Made by a program: the position numbers and the translations under genes. DNA of 64,000 nucleotides from positions 1 through 64,000 of the forward strand of contig NZ_CYPR01000157.1 of the NCBI RefSeq assembly GCF_001408515.1, given 5' to 3'. Under the pieces are notes generated by a model that saw only the letters and a program-made list of their open reading frames with translations, ran no database searches and was not told the DNA's origin. Below are positions 41,581 to 51,233 of this stretch, in pieces. Each line of letters starts with the position of its first letter. Position 1 is the first letter of the stretch. This DNA is from Jannaschia seosinensis (GTDB taxonomy: Bacteria; Pseudomonadota; Alphaproteobacteria; Rhodobacterales; Rhodobacteraceae).

Positions 41581-42786
41581 CTACGTGCCTTCGAACGGGT
41601 CGTCGCGATCCAGCCGCGCCGTATCCGCTCCGAAGCGTGGCGGCGGATGGCGGTAAGTCACGGGCGTCGAACTGAACTTCAGAGGATTACCGATCAGCGG
41701 CAGGGTTAGACCGTCGGCATTCATGTCGAGCGCCATCTCCCGCGCCCGCACCTGCTCGCTCGCGAAGACCTGCGGAAGCGTCTGCACCGGGCCAACCGGT
41801 ACGCGCGCCGCCTCGAGATCCGCGATCACCTCGGCCATGGTCCGCGCCCGGAGAGCGGGCTCGAGGAACCCGGCCAAGTCCTCACGATGGACCAGACGGG
41901 CCGGGTTGGTCGCAAAACGCCGGTCGTCCGGCAAATCACCCAAGCCAAGAACGGCGCAGAACCTACGGAACTGACTGTCATTTCCCACCGCAACGATCAC
42001 GTGTCCGTCCGCCGTCTCATAGACGCCGTAGGGCACGATGTTCGGGTGCCCATTGCCACGCCGGGCCGGCACCTCGCCGGTCAGGCGCGTGTTGACGCCT
42101 TCGTTGATCATCCAGGCGATCTGAGAGTCGACCAGCGCGACTTCGACCCATTGTCCCTCACCCGTCCGCTCGGCATGGCGCAATGCGGCGAGTAACCCCA
42201 CGCAAGCATACATTCCGCACATGACATCGGCGATCCCCACGCCGACCTTCATCGGCTGGCCCTCGGGTTCGCCGGTAAGGGACATGATCCCGCCCCAGCC
42301 CTGCGCCATCAGGTCGTAGCCCGGCTTTTCCCGGTTGGGACCGGTCTGACCATATCCCGAGATCGAGCCATAAACGAGGCGCGGGTTCAGCGATTTGATG
42401 CTGTCGTAATCCAAGCCATAGCGTGCGAGGCCGCCGGGCTTGAAATTCTCGATCACAACGTCCGCCATCTCCGCAAGGCGCCGCACCTCCGACTGCCCCT
42501 CGGGCGTGGAAATATCGATGGCCACCGACAGCTTGTTGCGGTTGGCGGACATGAAATATCCTGACAGGCCCGTGTCTTCCGCCCCGTCCTTCACGTAAGG
42601 AGGCCCCCATTGGCGCGTGTCGTCGCCCGCCGTGGCCGGGTTCTCCACCTTCAGGACCGTCGCGCCGAGATCTCCCAGAAGCTGCGTGCAGGTCGGTCCG
42701 GCGAGAATACGGCTGAGATCGAGAACCCGCACCCCGTCCAGCGGCCCGGCCGCGGCGCCACTCGGCCCGCCAAGTTTGTCCGTCAT
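41581..42786 (-). CDS. CaiB/BaiF (class III) CoA-transferase
   Basis: 401 residues. GVRVLDLSRILAGPTCTQ, LGDLGATVLKVENP, YFMSANRNKLSVAID, ENFKPGGLARYGLDYD and the catalytic-Asp region GVGIADVMCGMYA match the formyl-CoA:oxalate/crotonobetaine transferase family. It moves CoA between carboxylic acids; the acids are unknown and no oxalate or carnitine genes are adjacent. Start ATG 42786 (MTDKLGGPSG). It stands alone between the IS and olsA. Confidence 0.92.
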   Translation of the reverse strand: MTDKLGGPSGAAAGPLDGVRVLDLSRILAGPTCTQLLGDLGATVLKVENPATAGDDTRQWGPPYVKDGAEDTGLSGYFMSANRNKLSVAIDISTPEGQSEVRRLAEMADVVIENFKPGGLARYGLDYDSIKSLNPRLVYGSISGYGQTGPNREKPGYDLMAQGWGGIMSLTGEPEGQPMKVGVGIADVMCGMYACVGLLAALRHAERTGEGQWVEVALVDSQIAWMINEGVNTRLTGEVPARRGNGHPNIVPYGVYETADGHVIVAVGNDSQFRRFCAVLGLGDLPDDRRFATNPARLVHREDLAGFLEPALRARTMAEVIADLEAARVPVGPVQTLPQVFASEQVRAREMALDMNADGLTLPLIGNPLKFSSTPVTYRHPPPRFGADTARLDRDDPFEGT

Positions 42787-43105
42787 GATTTCTCCTGTCA
42801 CTTTCGCGCACGATAAAGACGAAAGCGTCGGTCGCCAATGCACCGCCGTGAGGGTGCAGATCGACATGCTTCGTGACCGCGCTTTTGGCTCCACCAGACT
42901 TAGACGTGAAGGCGGCAGAGGATCCCACGGCACCTACACCGCACCATCGAATGCACTACGAGATCCGTCACAGGCCGCAAATCCCTCCGAATGCGTAGTC
43001 GTCATACTCTCGATCCTATGCTCAATAGAAGAAGTCCCGCAGCGAGCCTCCGGTACCTTCGGCTCGTCCTTCATGTCTCGCCTGTAGCCAAGACAACCGA
43101 AGCCT
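42787..43105. other. Gene-free stretch between CoA-transferase and olsA
   Basis: 319 nt with no credible gene on either strand; the frames here have no family-like features. It should hold the CoA-transferase promoter and the olsBA 3' end. I see no clear terminator or repeat. Confidence 0.5.
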
Positions 43106-43993
43106 TCACGAATGCGGGCCGGCGGAGCCCTCCTGAAGCGCCGACTCCAGAGATGCGCCGATCTCCGGCGGCCTGCGCCCATCCCCGGTAAACGCGCTGC
43201 GCACCGCGGTCTCGGCGGCACGGGCCAAGGCCTTGCGATCGGCGAAGTCCGCCACACGAAGCGGCGGATGATAGACGACCTCAACCCACCCGTGACGCCT
43301 GGCGGCAAGCATACGCAGCAGATGCTCGCCGAAATCCTGATTTCCCCACCAGCCGTAGAAATCCGGACGCTCGCCCTCGGGGGAATGGTAGTTCACCGTG
43401 ACCGGCTGAAGCTGCAGCGTATCGCGCAGGGCGGGGCTCAGGAACGCCTGAAACAGGGTCGTCTTGAACGGCAGCACGCGCAGCCCGTCGGTCGAGGTCC
43501 CTTCCGGGAAGAAGAGCAACCTGTGCCCGACGCCAAGCCGGTCCTCGAATATCGCCTGCTGACGGCGGGCCTCGCGCGCATCGCGGCGGATGAAGACGGT
43601 TCCGGTCGCGCGGGCCAGAAGGCCGATGCCGGGCCATTCCGCCACCTCATCCTTGGCGACGAAGTAGATCCGCTTGCGCGCGTTGAGGACATAGATGTCG
43701 AGCCAGGACGTGTGATTGGCAACGACCGCCCCCCTGCCCGCCATGACCGTCCCGCGAACCTTCAGCCGCAGGCCGAGGATCCGCAATGCCGCCCGGCAGA
43801 CCGCCTGCGCGAGATAGGGCGTCCACGGCCGGTGGAGGCCGTGAACCGGTCGCTCGATCAGGCGCGTCACGGCAAGGAGCGCGAGCCCCCCGAACGTCAC
43901 GCATGCGATCGCGGCGCCCCGCCCAATGGCGCGCATCCACCCTGCACCGCCGAGGCCGCGCCGCGGCGGCGATACCGCGCCGTTCCATGTCAT
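43106..43993 (-). CDS. olsA: OlsA-like 1-acylglycerol/lyso-ornithine-lipid O-acyltransferase
   Basis: 295 residues: an N-terminal membrane helix (about 25-45), then PlsC motifs NHTSWLD with His94 and Asp99, GTVFIRRDAREARRQ and FFPEGTSTDG at 161-170. The upstream gene is OlsB and the two overlap by 4 nt (ATGA), so the acceptor is most likely lyso-ornithine lipid rather than, or besides, lysophosphatidate. Ornithine lipids are phosphorus-free membrane lipids useful under phosphate limitation. ATG 43993 chosen for the overlap; ATG 43936 is an alternative. Confidence 0.88.
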   Translation of the reverse strand: MTWNGAVSPPRRGLGGAGWMRAIGRGAAIACVTFGGLALLAVTRLIERPVHGLHRPWTPYLAQAVCRAALRILGLRLKVRGTVMAGRGAVVANHTSWLDIYVLNARKRIYFVAKDEVAEWPGIGLLARATGTVFIRRDAREARRQQAIFEDRLGVGHRLLFFPEGTSTDGLRVLPFKTTLFQAFLSPALRDTLQLQPVTVNYHSPEGERPDFYGWWGNQDFGEHLLRMLAARRHGWVEVVYHPPLRVADFADRKALARAAETAVRSAFTGDGRRPPEIGASLESALQEGSAGPHS

Positions 43994-44721
43994 CCGACCA
44001 CCCGATTCTGCGTGTCCTGAAGGCCGGACAAGCGGGCCAGCGCCGGCAGACGCACGCGCTCCATGTCGAGCACCATGCAGATGTCGGTCGTATTGAAGTC
44101 GCGGTCCTGGAATGCCCCGTCCCCGATCCGCGCGCCCGCCCGCAGATAGGTCTTGATGAGCGCCGGGACGCCGCGCATCGCCGAACGCGGCGCGAACCCC
44201 GCGACCTCCACCGCATCCACCCCCCGTGCAACGGGGCGGATCCGTTCAGGAGCCAGCGCCTCGATCCGCAGCCGGCAAAGAGCAGCCGCATGGCGGGCGG
44301 CATCCGCGCCCGGAAAGGATGCGGTGCCCACCAAGATCTGGATCCGGCGCGACCGCGCGAGATCCAGCGCGCCCCGGAACAGGTACAGACCCGCCGCACC
44401 GCCACGATAAGCCTTATGGATACAGGCGCGCCCGATCTCGGCGAGCGGCCAGCCCGTCGCGCGCAAGGCGCTCAGATCGAATTCACGGTCGGTATAGCGC
44501 GCGCCGGCGCCGAGACGCATCGTCCCCACGACGCCCCGCTCCGGATGGGCGAGGTCGCGCAGGATCAGGTGGTCGCGGTCGCCATCGAAGGCATCTCCCT
44601 CAAGCCCGTCGGGACGGGGCGTCGCGCCCATTTCACCGACGAATACAGCATGACGCAGGGCGCGGGCCGCGCGAATATCGCCGGGGTCGCGGGTGACGGT
44701 CAGGGAGAGGCGCGGCGGCAT
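43990..44721 (-). CDS. olsB: OlsB-like ornithine N-acyltransferase
   Basis: 243 residues. The conserved opening ARALRHAVFVGEMG, the block VVGTMRLGAGARYTDREFD and EIGRACIHKAYRGGAAGLYL, and the C-terminal NTTDICMVLDMERV match the OlsB/hemolysin-like GNAT relatives that N-acylate ornithine with 3-hydroxyacyl-ACP. It is the first gene of the olsBA pair. A CtrA-like sequence lies about 63-81 nt upstream of the start. Confidence 0.9.
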   Translation of the reverse strand: MPPRLSLTVTRDPGDIRAARALRHAVFVGEMGATPRPDGLEGDAFDGDRDHLILRDLAHPERGVVGTMRLGAGARYTDREFDLSALRATGWPLAEIGRACIHKAYRGGAAGLYLFRGALDLARSRRIQILVGTASFPGADAARHAAALCRLRIEALAPERIRPVARGVDAVEVAGFAPRSAMRGVPALIKTYLRAGARIGDGAFQDRDFNTTDICMVLDMERVRLPALARLSGLQDTQNRVVG

Positions 44722-44783
44722 GGCTCCGAAGGGTTACGTCAGGCCGGCGCCCCCATGCAAGCCGGGCTCCGCTTCCAATTGCG

Positions 44784-44802
44784 TCAATATTCCGTTAACC
44801 AT
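44784..44802. promoter_or_regulatory. CtrA-type site upstream of olsB
   Basis: TCAA-N7-TTAACCAT at 44784-44802: one mismatch to TTAA-N7-TTAA and a perfect TTAACCAT half-site (44795-44802). It sits in the 112-nt gap between the olsB start and the DUF3553 stop. The ChpT gene of the same phosphorelay is 230 bp away. Confidence 0.55.
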
Positions 44803-44833
44803 TTCGCGTCACATCTGCGCTGCCATCCGCGGC

Positions 44834-45013
44834 TCATTCGAATACCGGGAGGAGCGCGATGCGTTCGCCGTCGATCACCTGCTTTCCCGCATTCTCGAAG
44901 TTGACGGTCACGCGCCCGTCGATCACCGACTGGACCTGTCCAAGGCCCCAATCCGGCACATCCGGGTGGCGCACGAGCATTCCGGGCTCAAGAAACGAAG
45001 TGAGATCATGCAT
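44834..45013 (-). CDS. DUF3553 small protein
   Basis: 59 residues, MHDLTSFLEPGMLVRHPDVP start cut here, then DWGLGQVQSVIDGRVTVNF and GERIALLPVF. The pattern VRHPxxPDWGxGQVQS, resembling the SH3-like barrel of transcription-repair or RNA-polymerase-binding domains, defines DUF3553. Function unknown. Its start is only 15 nt from the divergent chpT start, so the promoters must overlap the neighbouring coding regions. Confidence 0.85.
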   Translation of the reverse strand: MHDLTSFLEPGMLVRHPDVPDWGLGQVQSVIDGRVTVNFENAGKQVIDGERIALLPVFE

Positions 45014-45028
45014 GACGGGAGGTCTCCG

Positions 45029-45670
45029 ATGAGTAATGCCAACGCAGCCGCGCGCAGGAAAGGTCCGGCGGACAACCCGGTCGAACCCGATCTCGTCGCG
45101 CTTCTGGGCTCGCGCATCTGCCACGACCTGGTCTCACCGATCGGCGCGATCAACAACGGGCTGGAGCTTCTGGAACTGTCGGGCGGCGCAGGCGGCGACG
45201 AGATGGCGCTGATCCGCAGTTCGGTCGACGCGGCCATGGCGCGGCTGCGCTTCTTCCGCGTGGCGTTCGGTGCGGGCGGTGGCGCGGCGGAGATCTCGGC
45301 CCGCGAAATGCGCGAGATGCTCGAAGCGATGTATCGCGACACCCGGACCAAGATCCTGTGGCGGGACGACACGGCGCGTCCGCGTCTCGAAATGCGGCTG
45401 GCCTGTCTGGCGCTGAATTGCATCGAGGCGGCGACCCCCTGGGGGGCCAAGGTCGAGGTGATCCGCAACGAGGCGGCCTGGGTGATGCACGTGGACGCAA
45501 AGCGGCTCAAGATCGACGCGCTGCTGTGGCAGAGCCTCGGGCGCGGCGATCTGCCGGCGGACCTGCAGGGCGCGGAGGTCCAGTTCGGGATCCTCGCCCG
45601 CGAAAGCCGCCAACTGCGCCGTCCCGTCTCCGTCAGCGCCGACGAGACCCATCTCAGCCTGATCGTCTAG
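45029..45670 (+). CDS. chpT: ChpT histidine phosphotransferase
   Basis: 213 residues. The phospho-accepting His32 lies in RICHDLVSPIGAINNGLELL (shown here at its limit), followed by a degenerate ATPase-like domain (LACLALNCIEAATPWGAKVEV). ChpT passes phosphate from CckA to CtrA and CpdR, governing motility and gene-transfer functions in Rhodobacterales. ATG 45029 has GGGAGG 7 nt upstream; ATG 45008 is a possible earlier start. The stop overlaps the convergent carbonic anhydrase stop (CTAG). Confidence 0.92.
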   Translation: MSNANAAARRKGPADNPVEPDLVALLGSRICHDLVSPIGAINNGLELLELSGGAGGDEMALIRSSVDAAMARLRFFRVAFGAGGGAAEISAREMREMLEAMYRDTRTKILWRDDTARPRLEMRLACLALNCIEAATPWGAKVEVIRNEAAWVMHVDAKRLKIDALLWQSLGRGDLPADLQGAEVQFGILARESRQLRRPVSVSADETHLSLIV

Positions 45671-46185
45671 ACCGGCGCGAGCCCGTCCCTGAAGCGGGCC
45701 GCATTGGCGCGGTAATGCGCGGCGGAGGCCAACAGCCCCTGCCGCGCGGCCTCGTCGAGGTCCCGCACCGCCTTGCCCGGCGCACCGAGAACGAGACTGC
45801 CATCGGGGATCTCCTTCCCCTCGGTGACAAGGGCGCCCGCCCCGATCAGACAGCCGCGCCCAATCCGCGCGCCGTTGAGAACCGTGGCTCCCATCCCGAT
45901 CAACGTGCCGTCGCCGATCGTGCAACCGTGCAGGATCGCCTTGTGCCCGATCGTGCAATCCGCGCCGATCGTCAGCGGGTAGCCCGGATCGGTATGCAGC
46001 ACGCTGAGTTCCTGCACGTTCGACCCGCGCCCCACGGTGATCCGCTCCTGATCGCCGCGCAAGGTCGCGCCGAACCAGACGCTCGCCTCCGCCTCCAACG
46101 TGCAGGCCCCGATCACGTTCGCATCCGGCGCAACCCAGGCGTCGGCGGCGATTTCGGGCGCCAGATCGTCCAACTTGTAGATCAT
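45667..46185 (-). CDS. Gamma-carbonic-anhydrase family protein
   Basis: 172 residues of left-handed beta-helix hexapeptide repeats ([36 protein letters not shown] cut to [30 protein letters not shown]). Zinc ligands are His68 (SVLHTD), His85 (IGHKAILHG) and His90. It may hydrate carbon dioxide or act as a PaaY/CaiE-like thioesterase. It overlaps gmk by 4 nt (ATGA), so the two are cotranscribed. Confidence 0.9.
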   Translation of the reverse strand: MIYKLDDLAPEIAADAWVAPDANVIGACTLEAEASVWFGATLRGDQERITVGRGSNVQELSVLHTDPGYPLTIGADCTIGHKAILHGCTIGDGTLIGMGATVLNGARIGRGCLIGAGALVTEGKEIPDGSLVLGAPGKAVRDLDEAARQGLLASAAHYRANAARFRDGLAPV

Positions 46186-46847
46186 GCTTCTCTCTCCCTG
46201 AACTCTCCCGACAGGCCGCGCGTGAACTCCGTCAGCCAAGGCTGCCGGTCACGGCGCAACCGTTCCCCCGTGAGGATCGTGCGCAGCCGCAGCTCGCAAG
46301 CATCGGCATCGTCGTTGACGAGGACGTAGTCGTATTCCGCCCAATGGCTGATCTCGGCCTCCGACTTGGCCATGCGTCCGTCGATCACGGCATCGGAATC
46401 CTGTCCCCGCTCCCGCAGGCGCCGCTCAAGCTCCTTGATTGAAGGCGGAAGGATGAAGATCGAGATGACGTCACGCCCGAGCGACGAATTCCGGATCTGC
46501 TGCCCGCCCTGCCAGTCAATGTCGAAGATCACGTCGCGCCCTGCCACGAGGGCGGCCTCGACCGGCGCGCGCGGGCTGCCGTAGCTGTGGCCGAACACCT
46601 CGGCATGTTCCAGCATCTCGCCGCCCGCCACCATCTGCGCGAAGGCATCGGCGTCGCGAAAATAGTAATCCACCCCCTCCACCTCGGCCGCGCGCGGCGC
46701 CCGCGTGGTGGCCGACACCGAAAAGCTCAGCGTCGCGTCCCAGGACATCAGGCGGCGCGCCATGGTGGATTTGCCCGCGCCCGACGGCGACGAAAGGATG
46801 ATGGCGAGCCCCCGGCGTTGGCCCTGCTCCATGTCGATGCGCTTCAT
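46182..46847 (-). CDS. gmk: Guanylate kinase
   Basis: 221 residues. P-loop [10 protein letters not shown] (about 19-28), GMP-binding [17 protein letters not shown] and YGSPRAPVE, and [14 protein letters not shown] are all diagnostic. It phosphorylates GMP to GDP. ATG 46847 or 46832; the first is used. It follows yicC by 4 nt, the yicC-gmk order found in many proteobacteria. Confidence 0.95.
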   Translation of the reverse strand: MKRIDMEQGQRRGLAIILSSPSGAGKSTMARRLMSWDATLSFSVSATTRAPRAAEVEGVDYYFRDADAFAQMVAGGEMLEHAEVFGHSYGSPRAPVEAALVAGRDVIFDIDWQGGQQIRNSSLGRDVISIFILPPSIKELERRLRERGQDSDAVIDGRMAKSEAEISHWAEYDYVLVNDDADACELRLRTILTGERLRRDRQPWLTEFTRGLSGEFREREA

Positions 46848-46851
46848 GTCC

Positions 46852-47709
46852 TCATTCCACGTTCTGAACCTGCTCGCGCAGCCGGTCGATCACCGCCTTG
46901 AGCGCGAGACCGATCGTCGTCATCTTCGCCATGCCGGCCTTGGCGCAGAGCGTGTTGGCTTCACGGATGAGCTCCTGCGACAGAAAGTCGAGCCGCCGGC
47001 CGACCGGCGCATCCTCGCCCAAGAGCTTCCGCGCCGCGTCCACATGCAGGCGCAGGCGGTCGATCTCTTCGGTCACGTCGGCCTTCACGGCCAGCGCGGC
47101 AATCTCCTGCGCCACCCGCGCCTCGTCCATCCCCGCGTCCCGCACCCGCGCAATCGCATCGCGGAAGCCCGCCGCGATGTGCTCGGCACGGGCCGGCGCC
47201 AATTCTGCCGCACGTTCGGCCAAGGCTCCGATCTCGTCGATCTGCACCGTCAGCACGTCGCGCAGCCCCGCCCCCTCGCGTACGCGGTCGGCATCCCACG
47301 CGGCGATCAGTTCGGCCATTTCGCCCTCGAGCACCGTCAACGGCGCCGCCTCACCCGCACGCGCCTCCCACACGCCGCGAAGCGACAGAAGATCGGTCGC
47401 CCGGTCTTCGGCCAGCATCACGTCGGCATTGCGCGCCGCGGCGCGAATCCGGGCCAACGCCTCAAGCGCACGCGACAGCGCCGCCTCGTCGAGCGCGGGC
47501 CCCTCACCCCCGCCCGCATCGTCCATCCGCAGGCTGAGCGTCAGGCTCCCCCGCGCCGCGACAACACTCAAAGCGGTACGCGCCCGCGGCTCCAGTCCCG
47601 AAACATCGGGCAGCCGCACCCGCAGGTCCAGCCCGCGCGCGTTGACCGACCGAAGCTCCCACCGGCGTCCGTGGGCATCGAGGGCGGCATATCCAGTCAT
47701 CGATCTCAT
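46852..47709 (-). CDS. yicC: YicC-family endoribonuclease
   Basis: 285 residues. The start [20 protein letters not shown] matches the E. coli YicC opening (RSMTxYAR), which supports ATG 47709 over 47700. The DUF1732 C-terminus is [35 protein letters not shown] and a final [15 protein letters not shown]. YicC proteins are recently recognised endoribonucleases linked to stationary phase and small-RNA decay. A perfect CtrA site is 51 nt upstream. Confidence 0.92.
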   Translation of the reverse strand: MRSMTGYAALDAHGRRWELRSVNARGLDLRVRLPDVSGLEPRARTALSVVAARGSLTLSLRMDDAGGGEGPALDEAALSRALEALARIRAAARNADVMLAEDRATDLLSLRGVWEARAGEAAPLTVLEGEMAELIAAWDADRVREGAGLRDVLTVQIDEIGALAERAAELAPARAEHIAAGFRDAIARVRDAGMDEARVAQEIAALAVKADVTEEIDRLRLHVDAARKLLGEDAPVGRRLDFLSQELIREANTLCAKAGMAKMTTIGLALKAVIDRLREQVQNVE

Positions 47710-47759
47710 ACGCCTGCGCCTATCCCGCGCGACGGTGCCGGAGCAAGCGCGGCGACGCA

Positions 47760-47774
47760 TTAACCGCACCTTAA
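47760..47774. promoter_or_regulatory. Perfect CtrA box TTAA-N7-TTAA
   Basis: TTAACCGCACCTTAA at 47760-47774, exact match to the full CtrA consensus, in the 176-nt divergent gap between yicC and the PAS gene. It may control either or both. Confidence 0.72.
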
Positions 47775-47885
47775 GGAAATGCGAGCATTTTGTGGCGCCT
47801 TGCCTTATTCCTGCCACTGGGGGCTCGAAACGGTCGCATTTCCGTCACCTGTATGACGGTGCTGCGGCAAACAGGGGATTGAGCA

Positions 47886-48572
47886 ATGGCAGGACATGAC
47901 AGCGAGACCGGCGGCGCGGACCGCGTGCGCAACTTCACAGGACTTCGGATGATGCGGAATTCTCCCATTCTTGAAGAGACTTGGCGCTACTGGACGTCCC
48001 TGCGGCGTGGCACCGCGATCCCGCAGCGCAGCACGCTCGACCCGAGCGCCATGCGCCTGATTCTCGGCCACGCCATGATCCTCGACCGGACACGTCACGG
48101 CACGACCCGCGTGCGGCTGGGCGGTCACGTCATGCAGGACCTGATGGGTATGGAGGTGCGCGGCCTGCCGATCCGGGCCTTTTTCGACCTCGCCGACCGC
48201 ACACGCGTCTGCGAGCAGATCGAGCAGGTCTTCGAGCAACCCGCCAAGCTGGAACTCGACCTCATCTCCGAGGGAAGCGAGGGGATCGTGACCGCGCGGA
48301 TGCTGGTCCTGCCGCTGACCGACGCGACGGGCGCGGTGAGCAAGGCCCTGACGGTGATGGTCTGCGACCGGATCACCCGCGACGCGCCGCGGCGCTTCTC
48401 CCTGACCAAGGCGCAACTCACGCCTCTGTGTGAGGTGGCCGAAGCCGATCACCCGCGCCGCCGTCACACCGACCGCGCGCTTCCCCATGAACTCACCGCC
48501 GGGATGGCCGAGTCCGCCGCGCCGTTCGAGGGTCGCCCGTCGCAGGTTCCGTGGCTCCGCATCGTCAAGTGA
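47886..48572 (+). CDS. PAS_5-domain protein
   Basis: 228 residues. A PAS-like domain covers about 25-165 (LEETWRYWTSLRRG, IPQRSTLDPSAMRLILGHAM cut to LDPSAMRLILGHAM, VRLGGHVMQDLMGMEVRG), the alphaproteobacterial PAS_5/DUF1457 pattern; no output domain is attached. Such proteins have been found under CtrA control; the perfect CtrA box upstream fits. Ligand and partner unknown. The C-terminal 50 residues look disordered. Confidence 0.85.
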   Translation: MAGHDSETGGADRVRNFTGLRMMRNSPILEETWRYWTSLRRGTAIPQRSTLDPSAMRLILGHAMILDRTRHGTTRVRLGGHVMQDLMGMEVRGLPIRAFFDLADRTRVCEQIEQVFEQPAKLELDLISEGSEGIVTARMLVLPLTDATGAVSKALTVMVCDRITRDAPRRFSLTKAQLTPLCEVAEADHPRRRHTDRALPHELTAGMAESAAPFEGRPSQVPWLRIVK

Positions 48573-48659
48573 CCGTGCAGAGCCCCGTGGGCAGGAACGC
48601 GGAACACCCGACCGACCGAACGCAGCGACGTTCAAGCGAACCCGAGCGTGAAACCTTTT

Positions 48660-48689
48660 GGTCTCACCCGCGCACCGGCGGGTGAGACC
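48660..48689. terminator. 12-bp perfect hairpin between convergent PAS and DAHP synthase genes
   Basis: GGTCTCACCCGC / GCGGGTGAGACC with a 6-nt loop, 87 nt after the PAS stop and 14 nt after the DAHP synthase stop. No T-run, yet position and strength suggest a shared terminator. Confidence 0.65.
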
Positions 48690-48703
48690 CTAGCCCCGCA
48701 GAA

Positions 48704-50068
48704 TCAGGAAGCCGCGCGCGCCCGCTCCGCCCGGAGACCCGAAAGCTCCTCGGCCACGAGGAATGCAAGTTCCAGCGCTTGCGACGCATTGAGACGCGGA
48801 TCGCACGCGGTGTGATATCGGTCCGAAAGATCCTCGTCCGTCACCGCGCGCACGCCTCCCGTACATTCGGTCACGTCCTGCCCCGTCATCTCGAAGTGGA
48901 CGCCGCCGGGCACCGTCCCCTCGGCACGGTGGATGGCGAAGAACTCCTGCACCTCGCGCAGAACCGAATCGAATGGCCGGGTCTTGTAGCCCGAGGAGGA
49001 CTTGATCGTGTTGCCGTGCATCGGGTCGCAGGACCACACGACGTTGGCGCCAATCTTCTCGACCGTCCGGATCAGACGCGGCAGGTGATCGCCCACCTTG
49101 CCCGCTCCGAACCGCGCGATCAGCGTCAGGCGCCCCATATCGTTGTCGGGGTTCAGCTTCTCGATCAGAACCTTCAGATCGTCCTCACTCGTCGTCGGCC
49201 CGCATTTCAGGCCGATCGGGTTCGACACCCCACGGCAGAACTCCACATGCGCGCCATCGGGCTGACGCGTGCGGTCGCCGATCCAGATCATGTGCCCGGA
49301 TCCCGCAACCCACTGCCCGGTCAGAGAATCCTGACGGCACAGCGCCTCTTCGTATTCCAGAAGCAGCGCCTCGTGCGAGGTGTAGAAGTCGACCGTGGCA
49401 AGCTCGGAATTGTTCGCGCTGGTCAGGCCGGCCGCCGTCATGAAGTCGAGCGTGTCCTGAATGCGGCTCGCCATGTCGCGGTACTGCGCCGCCCGCTCAC
49501 CCTGCGCGAAGCCCAGCGTCCACTGATGCACCTGATGCACATCCGCGAACCCACCCTTGGAGAAGGCCCGCAGCAAGTTCAGCGTCGCCGCGGCCTGGGT
49601 ATACGCCTCCAGCATCTTCGCCGGGTCAGGCATGCGCGCGGCCTCGGTGAAGGCCAGCTCGTTGACAATGTCGCCGCGATAGGACGGCAGCTCCACCCCG
49701 TCCTTCACCTCCATGGGCGCCGAGCGCGGCTTGGCGAACTGCCCCGCCATGCGGCCGACCTTCACCACCGGCACCTTGGCCCCATAGGTCAGCACCATGG
49801 CCATCTGCAGCATGACCTTGAACGTGTCGCGGATATTGTCCGACGAAAACTCCGCAAAGCTCTCGGCGCAATCGCCCCCCTGCAGCAGGAACGCCTCGCC
49901 ACGACCGGCGGCGGCCAGTTCGGCGCGCAGCGTCCGCGCCTCGCCCGCAAAGACCAGCAGCGGATAGCGCGCCAGCTTCGCCTCGACGGCGGCCAGCGCG
50001 TCGGCATCCGGATAATCGGGCATCTGCACCCGCGGCTTCGCTCTCCAATCGGCTTTCGACCACGCCAT
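48704..50068 (-). CDS. Class II 3-deoxy-7-phosphoheptulonate (DAHP) synthase
   Basis: 454 residues. [73 protein letters not shown] and [11 protein letters not shown] are the plant-like (type II) family blocks, including the metal-binding Cys, His and Glu. It makes DAHP from PEP and erythrose 4-phosphate, the first shikimate step. Monocistronic. ATG 50068 agrees with the usual N-terminus ([10 protein letters not shown]). Confidence 0.95.
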   Translation of the reverse strand: MAWSKADWRAKPRVQMPDYPDADALAAVEAKLARYPLLVFAGEARTLRAELAAAGRGEAFLLQGGDCAESFAEFSSDNIRDTFKVMLQMAMVLTYGAKVPVVKVGRMAGQFAKPRSAPMEVKDGVELPSYRGDIVNELAFTEAARMPDPAKMLEAYTQAAATLNLLRAFSKGGFADVHQVHQWTLGFAQGERAAQYRDMASRIQDTLDFMTAAGLTSANNSELATVDFYTSHEALLLEYEEALCRQDSLTGQWVAGSGHMIWIGDRTRQPDGAHVEFCRGVSNPIGLKCGPTTSEDDLKVLIEKLNPDNDMGRLTLIARFGAGKVGDHLPRLIRTVEKIGANVVWSCDPMHGNTIKSSSGYKTRPFDSVLREVQEFFAIHRAEGTVPGGVHFEMTGQDVTECTGGVRAVTDEDLSDRYHTACDPRLNASQALELAFLVAEELSGLRAERARAAS

Positions 50069-50234
50069 GTCGCTGTCCCTCCGGCGGTGCTATCAGGCTT
50101 TGGTCCCTAGCTTATCGGCCGCGCCGCCGCAAATGCCGGATGACCTTGCGTCGGGCGCAAAATCGCGTTTCCTGATGGTTCGACCAACTGAGGCGTCGGC
50201 CCGATTGCCGCCGCACCCCGGCAGGATTGAAGCG

Positions 50235-51233
50235 ATGGCCGTGAACACCCCGTCCGAGTCCCCGACACTGCGCATCCCCGCGCCCGAAAAACCGCATCTT
50301 TACACCTTTGTCCTGCTCGACCGATTTACGCTGATGTGCTTCGCCTCGGCTGTGGATGCGCTGCGGCTGGCCAACCGCGTCTCGGGGCGGGAGCTGTATC
50401 GCTGGCGCGTCCTGTCGGAGGACGGCACGGCGATAACCTGCTCCGCCGGCATCACCGTCGCGCCCGACGGCCCGCTCGACGAGGCGGGGCGCGAAGAGAC
50501 CGTGCTGGTCGTCGGCGGCACCGATGTCGCGCGCGCGACGACGCCGCGGATCAAGACCTGGCTGCGCCGGGAGGCCCGCCGCGGCATCGTAATGGGCGGC
50601 CTTTGCACGGCGGCCTGGACCCTCGCGGCCTCGGGCCTGCTCGATGACCGCAAGGCCACGATCCACTGGGACAACCAGGATGCCTTTGCCGAGGCGTTTC
50701 CGGAGATCCCGCTCGCGCGCGGCGTCTACACCATCGACGGCAAGCGGATCACGACCGCCGGCGGGACCGCCTCCATCGACCTCATCCTGCACATCATCGC
50801 GCGCGATTTCGGTGAGGATCTGGCCGCGATTGTCGCCGATCAGCTCATCTACTCCGCGATCCGCACCGATCAGGACGCGCAGCGCCTGTCGATCCCGACC
50901 CGCATCGGCGTGCGCCATCCCCGCCTCGCCCAAGTCATCCGCGCAATGGAACAGGCGATCGAGGAGCCGGTCAGCCCCGCAACCCTCGCCGATCAGGTCG
51001 GCATGTCCACCCGTCAACTCGAGCGTCTGTTCCGCCGTTACCTCGACCGCTCGCCCAAGCGCTACTACATGGAACTGCGACTGGGGCGCGCGCGCAACCT
51101 GCTGATGCAAACGGATATGTCGATCATCGAGGTCGCGCTCGCCTGCGGGTTCACCTCACCTTCGCACTTCTCGAAATGCTACCGCGGGCATTATGGCAAG
51201 ACGCCATACCGGGAGCGTGGCACGCACGGCTAG
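50235..51233 (+). CDS. GlxA-family AraC-type transcriptional regulator
   Basis: 332 residues. An N-terminal DJ-1/PfpI-like domain (about 20-200; YTFVLLDRFTLMCFASAVD, with GGLCTAAWTLA at the Cys elbow) is joined to two AraC helix-turn-helix motifs (about 230-325; TLADQVGMSTRQLERLFRRY and IIEVALACGFTSPSHFSKCYR, both at their visible cores). Homologues control glycine betaine/carnitine catabolism (GbdR, CdhR) or arginine use. The betaine transporter at 31.8-36.4 kb is a possible but distant link. Start ATG 50235. Confidence 0.9.
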   Translation: MAVNTPSESPTLRIPAPEKPHLYTFVLLDRFTLMCFASAVDALRLANRVSGRELYRWRVLSEDGTAITCSAGITVAPDGPLDEAGREETVLVVGGTDVARATTPRIKTWLRREARRGIVMGGLCTAAWTLAASGLLDDRKATIHWDNQDAFAEAFPEIPLARGVYTIDGKRITTAGGTASIDLILHIIARDFGEDLAAIVADQLIYSAIRTDQDAQRLSIPTRIGVRHPRLAQVIRAMEQAIEEPVSPATLADQVGMSTRQLERLFRRYLDRSPKRYYMELRLGRARNLLMQTDMSIIEVALACGFTSPSHFSKCYRGHYGKTPYRERGTHG

